A stretch of DNA of 64,000 nucleotides from Numida meleagris (lineage: Eukaryota > Chordata > Aves > Galliformes > Numididae). The position numbers were made by a program, and so were the translations under genes. The notes beneath the pieces were generated by a model that ran no database searches, was not told the DNA's origin, and saw only the letters and a program-made list of their open reading frames with translations. The stretch is from the NCBI RefSeq assembly GCF_002078875.1, contig NC_034409.1, positions 67,384,450-67,448,449 of the forward strand, given 5' to 3'. This document shows, piece after piece, positions 59,401-64,000 of the stretch. Within the stretch, counting starts at the first letter, position 1, and each line of letters starts with the position of its first letter.

Positions 59401-62400
59401 TTTACAGACCAAAAGAACATTTGGGGCACCAAATAAAGGTAATGTTTGTAGTTATTGGAGCTGTTAAATAAATTTGGAGAAGTTTGAGCTGGAGAGGGTT
59501 TGAGTTGGCAGATTTTTATAGAATGCGGTTCTGTTTGCAACGTTGTTTCTCAAGCCTTCAAATCTAGAAACAGTATGCTTTGCTTCCACTGTGTTATAAT
59601 GCCAATTTTGAAACGTTAATGAAAGCAGGTTAATATTCAGTCTTTGATTTCCAATAAAGATTACATAATAGCAATGTAATTTTGCAGACTTCCTTGTTTG
59701 GAGTTTAGATAAACCTTGCTATAAACTACTTGATGGATTTGCTAGAAAAGCTTGTGATTGAGTGCTATGTATGCTTGCCTTTTTGCTTCCACCTAGAATC
59801 CAGGGCCATTACTTTCTGTAACCATTTCAGTGAGCTGCCATAGTTTTCAGTCTGTACTGTCACCTGATCCAAGCATGCGCCAAAATACCCACCGTTTCTG
59901 GCTACTGTCTGCTGAATCTGCTTTGCAAACCCTTAGTTCTTAAGCTTTTGCCTTAGTGAAAAACAACAACAGACACTCATACAGAGTGTGCTGGACACAC
60001 GCCATCCTGCTTCCCTAACTCCTCTAATTGTTTATGTAAATCCTTAGCTTTACTAAACTTGTAAATGCTACAATGGCATCCCCATGTGAAATTGTGTGGC
60101 TCGTGTCAAACAAGGCTGCTTGTGAAAATATTTGTCAGAAGAATTTGAATGCTACACATTGCACTGCATTCAGTGTTTTGTATCAATTTATTACTGCAAT
60201 GTCATAGTGTTTGATCTTAACTGTAGACAATCATTTTGTATTTTAATATGCAAAGGTAAGTTCGTGTAAATTGTGTGTGAATGTACAGTATTAATATACT
60301 GATTCATATTATTCCCTTTCTGGAAGGGAAAATATAGTGACTCAGCTGAATGTTGTAAAAGAGACTGGGTCTTCTACTTACAAGCACTTGTTTATGCATG
60401 ACCTTAATACAAATTTTTGAACTTTCACAATAAGAATTTGTTGGATTTTTTTTTTTTGAAAGATATTGAGCCTGATCCTGTGAGCAATGAAGACAATGAC
60501 TGGAAAACAGTTCTTATCTTTAATAAGAATGATAATGATTCATTACATTACTATAGTTTAATTATGTTGTTAATTCTAATGGTGAACAAAGGGTTAAATG
60601 TTGCTTGAGCAAGACATAGTGTTGAGCAACCTCACAACAATACGGACTTTCCGTTATGATAAGGCATTCTTGTAGATGAGCTAGGTGAGAAAATTGTGGT
60701 AACTTTCTTAAAAACTTGCTTTGAACTTTGATTTGAATGCTAAATTTCCTGTTGAGGAAAGTTACATGTTTGTAATAGAGGTTGGGACCCGTCACTTATC
60801 TCTCAGCCATTTCTGTTTCCTTAGAGCATATCTGTTCTGTTTCAACATTTCATTCTGTTTCAGTTTTTCCTGTGTCCACGTTCCTTTTTAATATCACTTT
60901 CTTGCTTGTAATCTTGTTCTTTATTCCACAATGCCTCGTTTGTTCACCCCATTGCTTCACCTATTGCTCACTTTCAACTTCTTCATCACCGTATCATTTC
61001 ATTTGCACTTTTTGTCACGGTGAGGCCGTTAGCAGTACTTGCCAAATGGTACCTAAGGATGTGAAGAGAAAACTAATGATAATAATAAAATTAACATTCC
61101 TTTGCTTAAGTCTTTATGTCTGGAAAAAGATTGCAACAGTCCAGTTACATCTCCATTGCAGTTTTTTCTGTGAATCACAAAAATGCCAGTGGCTATTCCA
61201 TCAGTGCTTATAGCCAGCAGCCTGTGATCAAGTCTAATTGAGCAAGAAGTGTCTTGCATGGTCAGCACTCCCACTTTTACTTAGTTAAACCTTTCTCTTA
61301 TAGAGGGAAACACATTAATAAACAAACTTCTTGACTGTGATTGGGTGGAGAAGGAGAAATGTCTCCCCAGGTCCATTTCCATTCTACCAGGAAGAATTAG
61401 TGATGACATTTAATGAATTTGCTTGTGGTCTCACATCTTCCTGTAGCTTACTGCGTTTTGTCTGACATTGTAGCCTTTGCCTTAAAATGTGTTTCCAGAG
61501 TTCCTCTGGTTGCATAGTAATGCTGCTGTCAGCTGGTGACAGCAAGGACAGCCTGTGTTCAGGTACAGAAATGCACATGCAAAAGAAGATGCTTTATGTG
61601 CACCAGAAGTGATTATCAGTGGTGAACTTGGGAAGTCCAGTGCTGTGATATGATGGGCTGCTTCTGCATGACTCAGCTCTTGAAAGCTGATAAGTGTGAG
61701 ACTTTAATAGCAGGTACTGGGGCCATCTGAGTCTTGAGCACTTGATTTTCTCCGTCAGCAGAAGTGTTTCAACACTGGTTTCATTCTGAGGAATGGCAAA
61801 GTACAATGCCTAGAGATTCTACTAGGAATGTATTGAAACCTGCTGAAGATAAAGTCTGCTTGAGTGTAGCATGATTGATACAATTCATGAAAATCCTTAG
61901 TCTGTTTTATGTTTTTGTGTGTATATTTTTGTCTCAGTTCTTGGGAAGGTATTCCATGATCACTGTAGTTTTTTGTTAGTGTATGTTTCTTAAAGCAAGA
62001 GTTGGATGAACTTGATTCTGCACCCCCAATACAATACTATGAGTGCACAAGCAGTAACATCTGAAGATATATATGGTTGAATATCTAACTTATTTAATAC
62101 AAACCTCTATGCTTGCTTTTTAATTATTAAAAAATGATCATTAGTTTATTTTAGAATGCTGAGAGCCAAGTTCTGAATTAAAAGCTAAGGTGAAATCGCG
62201 GGTGAATACATCTTGCTGTACAATGTTTTTGTTTCAGTAGATTTCAAATTATCTGTATATCTGCATCTTCCATTTTTGTTCATCATGTTGTCAGAGAACT
62301 TAGTGTATGATATGGAGTTATCATACACTATAAGTATTCCTAATAGCTCAAAAGTGCATAAGTGGTTCCCAATGATTCTTAGGTTTAATATTTAAAATTA

Positions 62401-63641
62401 TGATTCAGCAGGGAGATTCCGATGGCTAGAATTTTGTATCCATGTCAAATGCAACTGATTCCAGAGAAACTGTGTAAGAATCTGTCCAGATCCTTTTGTA
62501 GTATCTGAGCGCCTACAGTTTGATACTGTTTTCTCCCTTGTTTTATGTATCAACAGTTAACGTACTTTTCCATTTTGAAAGAAGAAGCACTTTATAAACT
62601 TCAGTTTTAAACAGCAGTATTTGACTTCATATGTAAAAAGTTTGCAGGAGTAGAGCTTTAGTTTTGGGAAACTTGTTTCTGAACAGTCATAATAAATGAA
62701 CTGCATGAACTTATTCTAGTAGTACTTTTCTTTTGCATTTTAATGTAGGTCTCAGGATAAGGAGTTAGGATATATTTTAATATTTAGGATATACCCCAGA
62801 GACAATAAAGATGATTAGATATAAGAATCCATTTTGGAAAAAAAAAAACGTGCAGTTGCCAGGGTACTGAAGCAAAAAAGATGTTGACAAGTATATAGTC
62901 AACATACTTCTTGTTCTTCTTCTTGTTAATTTAAAAATAGTGTAAAATTCGTACTGTTTTTGTAAGTTAGAAGTGGTAAACCAAGAGCTGCAGAACACTG
63001 TGTTTGACTGGTGATTCAGTCTTGAACAAATGTTTTTTTAAAATCTGGTTAATAGTACTTCTACTTGCAGTAGAAACAATTGTTCAGGTTATTTCAAAGA
63101 TGTCAGATGAATATTGATGTATTACTCTAAGTACTGTTTCATTATTAGTAGTAGTTGTTGTTTTTCCTTGTTATAGAAGATCTTTGATGCTTTATTGCAA
63201 GTTAGATGCTATTCTTAAATTGTTGGAAACTGATAGTATGATCTTAGAGAAGATAGAGATTGGAACAGTGTCTCCAATACTTCGGTGTCATGTGGACCAC
63301 AACAAGAATGCAGTAATTTGTCAGAACCAGTTCCATGGGTGATAAACAAGAACATTAATGAAACAGCCCTGCTGATGTTTGCTCAATACTTGTGTGACAG
63401 CTAGGAAATAGAAAGTTGTCAGATAAAACACTTGAATATGAAAATGTCAACCTTTGAGATTAATTGCATGAAACTTTATGTTGACATAGTGCAGAATAGT
63501 GAACTGATTTGTACTTTGTCTTTCAGATGAACCAGAGACACGAGATGCATGGTGGGCAGAAATCAGACAAGAAATAAAATCCCATGCCAAGGCATTGGGT
63601 TGTCATGCTGTAGTGGGCTACAGTGAATCAACTAGCATTTG
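23366..63641 (+). CDS. C2CD5: C2CD5, C2 domain-containing protein 5 (CDP138), 5' part
   Basis: Joined coding exons are 23366-23455, 27531-27617, 29459-29630, 32434-32529, 33008-33163, 35091-35289, then 36673-36797 or 37773-37924 (mutually exclusive), 43336-43421, 49108-49216 and 63527-63641. They encode residues 1-420 plus two bases of codon 421; the remaining ~580 residues lie beyond the window. The protein starts [19 protein letters not shown], recognisable as vertebrate C2CD5. Residues 1-~110 form a C2 domain with ligands D19, D26, D76, D78 and D84. S197 lies in RQRLIS, an AKT consensus. Residues ~265-345 are a Ser/Pro/Gly-rich variable linker. GNAVVGY (exon 6) and CHAVVGY (exon 10) are YbjQ-like motifs. 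In mammals C2CD5 is an AKT2 substrate that binds Ca2+ and membrane lipid and promotes GLUT4 vesicle fusion at the plasma membrane. All splice junctions are GT-AG and keep frame. The ATG at 23366 has A at -3 and is the first in-frame ATG. Confidence 0.97.
24218..24467 (-). mobile_element. CR1 LINE 3' end in C2CD5 intron 1
   Basis: Starts CATGGAATCATGGAATGGTT, then GGTGGAAGGGGCCTTAAAGC, CATCCAACCTGGCTTTGAGC and GTAAAGAATTTCTTCCTAAC. This is the reverse complement of a CR1 3' end of a different subfamily (GGAATGGTTTGGGTGG type). A minus-strand relic with '[20 protein letters not shown]' marks the ORF2 tail. Antisense to C2CD5. Confidence 0.92.
25682..25725. repeat. Imperfect hairpin in intron 1
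   Basis: ACAAATTAGCACAGCT (25682-25697) pairs with AGCTGTGCT (25706-25714) and AAATTTGT (25718-25725), with a three-base bulge and an 8-base loop: about 16 paired positions. Confidence 0.6.
27531..27617 (+). CDS. C2CD5: C2CD5 exon 2
   Basis: Twenty-nine codons, residues 31-59 ([12 protein letters not shown]...EWFKFE), C2-domain beta strands with the typical NPxWN element as SLNPQWN. Acceptor TATTTTTAG, donor GAA|GTAAGT. Phase 0 at both ends, so skipping it would preserve frame but destroy the C2 fold. Confidence 0.97.
27618..29458 (+). other. C2CD5: C2CD5 intron 2
   Basis: 1841 bases of AT-rich unique sequence with T/A runs and a GT microsatellite (28799-28818). No interspersed repeat or extra exon recognised. 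Confidence 0.85.
28799..28818. repeat. Interrupted (GT)n microsatellite
   Basis: About ten GT units with one GC interruption. Confidence 0.8.
29459..29630 (+). CDS. C2CD5: C2CD5 exon 3
   Basis: 172 bases, residues 60-116 plus the first base of G117. It contains the third C2 calcium loop, [14 protein letters not shown], with ligands D76, D78 and D84, and the end of the C2 domain ([12 protein letters not shown]). Acceptor TTTCTAG, donor CACG|GTAAGA. It ends in phase 1. Confidence 0.97.
29631..32433 (+). other. C2CD5: C2CD5 intron 3
   Basis: 2803 bases. It contains a sense-orientation CR1 (30721-31216); the remainder is unique and no extra exon is evident. Confidence 0.85.
30721..31216 (+). 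mobile_element. CR1 LINE 3' end, sense to C2CD5, with long open ORF2 tail
   Basis: A 5'-truncated CR1 whose ORF2 C-terminal tail is still open for about 129 codons (30747-31136). It includes [32 protein letters not shown] and [15 protein letters not shown], typical of the end of CR1 ORF2. It is followed by a short 3' end: CTGGATGATCTTGTACGTCT, TCTAACCTAGCTAATTCTATG. Lack of stops suggests a younger insertion than most here. The reverse-transcriptase core is absent, so it is not autonomous. Confidence 0.93.
32434..32529 (+). CDS. C2CD5: C2CD5 exon 4
   Basis: 96 bases, completing G117 and encoding residues 118-148 ([16 protein letters not shown]...) plus the first base of T149. It covers the end of the C2-adjacent beta region. 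Acceptor TTTTGATAG, donor GCA|GTAAGT. Confidence 0.96.
32530..33007 (+). other. C2CD5: C2CD5 intron 4
   Basis: 478 bases, the shortest intron in the window. A T run (32561-32573) and a CR1 3' fragment (32829-32908) take up part of it. Confidence 0.88.
32829..32908 (+). mobile_element. Short CR1 LINE 3' end with possible target duplication
   Basis: Only about 80 bases of CR1 3' end: GTGGTAGGTGGATGGTTGGA, CTGGATGATCTTGTAGGTCT, then CTAATTCTGTGATTCTATG. It matches the 3' end of the 30721-31216 copy closely, so it is the same subfamily. ATTCTGGAAT occurs at 32811-32820 and 32904-32913, a candidate 10-base target-site duplication. Confidence 0.9.
33008..33163 (+). CDS. C2CD5: C2CD5 exon 5, with the AKT phosphosite
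   Basis: 156 bases, residues 149-200 plus the first base of G201. It includes [18 protein letters not shown] and the segment ARQRLISL, where R192-x-R194-x-x-S197 fits the AKT consensus. S197 is the reported AKT2 site of the mammalian protein. Acceptor TTAACAG, donor TCAG|GTATGA. Confidence 0.97.
33164..35090 (+). other. C2CD5: C2CD5 intron 5
   Basis: 1927 bases of unique AT-rich sequence with a CTTT microsatellite (33678-33700). No interspersed repeat or additional exon recognised. Confidence 0.85.
33678..33700. repeat. (CTTT)n microsatellite
   Basis: About five TTTC units on the + strand. Confidence 0.8.
35091..35289 (+). CDS. C2CD5: C2CD5 exon 6, first YbjQ-like motif
   Basis: 199 bases, residues 201-266 plus two bases of E267. 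It contains [20 protein letters not shown], an AVVGY motif like that of the YbjQ family, and ends in the linker with [13 protein letters not shown]. Acceptor TTTTGTAG, donor GGA|GTAAGT. It ends in phase 2, so the next exon must supply one base. Confidence 0.97.
35290..36672 (+). other. C2CD5: C2CD5 intron between exons 6 and 7a
   Basis: 1383 bases, unique, with an 18-T run at 35415-35432. No transposon recognised. Confidence 0.8.
35415..35432. repeat. Poly(T) run
   Basis: Eighteen consecutive T, 126 bases after the exon 6 donor. Confidence 0.85.
36673..36797 (+). CDS. C2CD5: C2CD5 exon 7a, alternative (mutually exclusive) exon
   Basis: 125 bases with acceptor TTCTCTCAG after a long pyrimidine tract and donor ACTG|GTACGA. 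Entering in phase 2 from exon 6 it completes E267 and reads 41 codons, beginning [18 protein letters not shown] and ending PTLIYT, then one base. Entry and exit phases are identical to exon 7b. From memory, a mammalian C2CD5 isoform carries a very similar Ser/His/Pro-rich segment here, which supports it being real. Joining 7a to 7b shifts frame and hits TGA at 37832, so the two should not be used together. Confidence 0.85.
36798..37772 (+). other. C2CD5: Intron between exons 7a and 7b
   Basis: 975 bases. It has a short GGCA repeat (about 36863-36890), a TA-rich tract near 37375-37435 and a C-rich stretch (37630-37700) before exon 7b. The spacing is too large for simple steric exclusion of splicing, so regulation would need trans-acting factors, RNA pairing or decay of wrong products. 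Confidence 0.8.
37773..37924 (+). CDS. C2CD5: C2CD5 exon 7b, alternative (mutually exclusive) exon
   Basis: 152 bases encoding 50 codons after completing E267: [19 protein letters not shown], then [20 protein letters not shown] and LSLTPKT, plus one base of the next Gly. This is the Ser/Pro-rich linker of the commonly listed C2CD5 isoform. Acceptor CTTCTGGCAG, donor ACTG|GTAAGG. It contains several SP and RQSSS-like serine motifs that could be phosphorylated. Confidence 0.96.
38988..39083. repeat. A-rich AAAC/AAAG simple repeat
   Basis: Nearly 100 bases of AAAC- and AAAG-type units on the + strand with few interruptions. Confidence 0.8.
40741..40935 (+). CDS. C2CD5: Candidate C2CD5 cassette exon, 195 bases
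   Basis: The acceptor CTTTCCTCCACAG follows about 60 bases of pyrimidine-rich sequence; the donor is TCTG|GTAGGA. Entering in phase 1 from exon 7a or 7b it reads without a stop and leaves in phase 1, exactly what exon 8 needs. It would insert 65 residues, beginning [19 protein letters not shown] and ending [11 protein letters not shown]. The segment is Ser/Pro/Leu-rich, in keeping with the adjoining linker. I cannot recall with certainty an annotated isoform with it. Transcript reads joining 40935 to 43336 would settle it. Confidence 0.6.
43336..43421 (+). CDS. C2CD5: C2CD5 exon 8
   Basis: 86 bases, completing Gly and encoding 28 codons (residues 319-346 in the 7b form), [20 protein letters not shown], then TQSALEQR. 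A Gly-rich turn is followed by a Gln-rich helix-like stretch. Acceptor CTCTTTAG, donor AGG|GTAAGG; it ends in phase 0. Confidence 0.96.
45062..45154 (+). other. C2CD5: Candidate 93-base symmetric exon in intron 8
   Basis: A strong acceptor, TTGCCCTCTTTCAG, precedes an open frame in phase 0, matching the end of exon 8. A possible donor CAC|GTACAC at 45155 ends it in phase 0, giving 31 residues starting [16 protein letters not shown]. The donor is weak, and without it the frame stops a few codons later at TAG. It could be a rare cassette, a short terminal exon or a chance match. Confidence 0.22.
46451..46508 (-). mobile_element. Short CR1 LINE 3' end in intron 8
   Basis: AATCATAGAATATGCTGAGT followed by TGGAAGAGACCCACAAGGAT and CATTGAGTCCAGC is the reverse complement of the CR1 3' type also seen at 14965-15180. 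Fewer than 60 bases remain. Confidence 0.85.
47436..48830 (+). other. C2CD5: Candidate alternative terminal exon and 3'UTR-like block
   Basis: After a T-rich tract and AG at 47434-47435, a frame is open in phase 0 (compatible with exon 8) for 97 codons and stops at TGA 47727-47729. It ends in [19 protein letters not shown], then ARRPLL. The following ~1.1 kb has 3'UTR-like composition with AATAAA at 47915-47920 and 48806-48811. I do not recognise the peptide. The alternative is a retrocopy of another gene's 3' end. Support is compositional only. Confidence 0.25.
49108..49216 (+). CDS. C2CD5: C2CD5 exon 9
   Basis: 109 bases, 36 codons (residues 347-382 in the 7b form), [20 protein letters not shown] and [16 protein letters not shown], plus the first base of D383. 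It is a beta-rich segment leading into the second YbjQ-like unit. Acceptor ATGACAG, donor CCTG|GTACGT. Confidence 0.97.
53894..53927. repeat. 17-base perfect tandem duplication
   Basis: TGAAAATATTTTGATTC occurs twice head to tail. Confidence 0.9.
56749..56780. repeat. 10-bp inverted repeat in intron 9
   Basis: ATCAGTCACA (56749-56758) and TGTGACTGAT (56771-56780) are exact reverse complements around a 12-base loop. Confidence 0.75.
57271..57690 (-). mobile_element. CR1 LINE 3' end, reverse orientation, intron 9
   Basis: Starts TTACAGAATCACGTGGTAGG, GGTTGGAAGGGACCTCTGGA, then TAAATATCTCCAGAGAAAGA, and ends in GGAGATGCTCCAAGCCCCCA. It is the same subfamily as the copy at 441-1150 and antisense to C2CD5. 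Its frames are broken. Confidence 0.92.
62301..62330. repeat. Perfect 12-bp inverted repeat
   Basis: TAGTGTATGATA (62301-62312) and TATCATACACTA (62319-62330) around the 6-base loop TGGAGT. Confidence 0.8.
63527..63641 (+). CDS. C2CD5: C2CD5 exon 10, second YbjQ-like motif
   Basis: 115 bases, completing D383 and encoding 37 codons, [18 protein letters not shown] then [19 protein letters not shown], plus two bases of C421. [10 protein letters not shown] repeats the AVVGY motif of exon 6 and fits the YbjQ-like domain of the family. Acceptor GTCTTTCAG, donor TTTG|GTAAAT. It ends in phase 2; the next exon is outside the window. Confidence 0.97.
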
Positions 63642-64000
63642 GTAAATCATGATTTTTCAAAATGCCACAGAAAATTCTATTTCTTTTTCAATGGATTACA
63701 GATAGAGAACTATTTCAGCACAGTTGTTGTCACTGCCTACTAGGCCTGCTTTGGAGAACATGTTAAAGTAACTTCCTTAAGTTTCATAATTGAGCTTAAA
63801 AAGTTAAACATTCTGTCAGATTTCCTTTTTGTTAATAGGTTTTGGTTTGGGCTTTTACTGGGTTTTCATTTATTTTCTAGTGAATATTATTGTTCTTATT
63901 ACTACTTCTTTTGATTTTCAAACCTGCATTTTTCGTTTTGTAGTAATAGTATTAATTTCTTTGAAGTTTTCTAAAGCTAATCTTCTTGAAGTAGAAGTGG
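63642..64000 (+). other. C2CD5: Start of C2CD5 intron 10
   Basis: AT-rich intronic sequence up to the window edge, with nothing else recognised. Confidence 0.85.

Larger units (their letters stand above)
49217..63526 (+). other. C2CD5: C2CD5 intron 9
   Basis: 14310 bases, the longest intron seen. It contains a reversed CR1 (57271-57690), a 17-base tandem duplication (53894-53927), and inverted repeats at 56749-56780 and 62301-62330. No convincing exon was found: splice-like sites near 52955 and 60466 lead to a stop or an incompatible phase. Confidence 0.85.

Noticed and set aside
60466..60511. Possible exon after a T-rich tract, reading [15 protein letters not shown] in the frame set by exon 9
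   Set aside because: The nearest GT sites leave it in a phase incompatible with exon 10, and no symmetric donor exists before the frame closes.
60782..61213. 143-codon + strand open frame in intron 9
   Set aside because: Ser/Phe/Cys-rich translation of pyrimidine-rich DNA, no domain, no splice sites in a matching phase.
1..64000. tRNA, rRNA, CRISPR, operon or prophage features
   Set aside because: None seen; the window is vertebrate nuclear DNA with spliced genes and LINE repeats, and no endogenous retrovirus with LTRs or gag/pol frames was recognised.

Overview
The window is vertebrate nuclear DNA, almost certainly from a bird. The only protein-coding gene I can identify is the 5' part of C2CD5 (C2 calcium-dependent domain containing 5, also called CDP138 or KIAA0528) on the + strand. 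The bird assignment rests on interspersed repeats that are almost all CR1 LINE 3' ends, with the ATTCTATG-type terminal repeat and the 'GGTTGGAAGGGACC' signature. I see no mammalian SINEs. The style is galliform-like, but the species cannot be fixed from this.

Layout. Bases 1-22850 are intergenic. The first ~190 bases are CpG-dense and look like the edge of an island lying mostly outside the window. The rest is AT-rich unique sequence with five or six CR1 copies (441-1150, 13248-14381, 14965-15180, 20474-20560, possibly 22567-22620), some simple repeats, a perfect 13-bp hairpin (4554-4583) and a few GC-richer or conserved-looking islands. A CpG island at 22855-23765 holds the C2CD5 promoter (NF-Y, YY1, two NRF1 and Sp1 motifs) and the first coding exon. 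From 23366 to the right edge runs C2CD5: ten constitutive coding exons encode residues 1-420 and part of codon 421 of a protein of about 1000 residues. The gene continues beyond base 64000.

The encoded part has an N-terminal C2 domain with all five calcium-ligand aspartates (D19, D26, D76, D78, D84), the AKT-type phosphosite RQRLIS ending at S197, a Ser/Pro-rich variable linker, and two copies of a short AVVGY-centred motif of the YbjQ-like type (exons 6 and 10). From knowledge of the family, C2CD5 is a Ca2+/phospholipid-binding AKT2 substrate that helps GLUT4 vesicles fuse with the plasma membrane.

The most interesting signal is alternative exon structure in the linker. Exons at 36673-36797 (7a) and 37773-37924 (7b) have the same entry and exit phases, and both double inclusion and double skipping give an early stop. 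That is the signature of mutually exclusive exons. A further 195-nt open, phase-symmetric exon with good splice sites lies at 40741-40935. Less certain are an in-frame alternative first exon (22962-23123), a 93-nt symmetric exon (45062-45154), a terminal-exon-like block with poly(A) signals (47436-48830), and a divergent minus-strand start in the CpG island.
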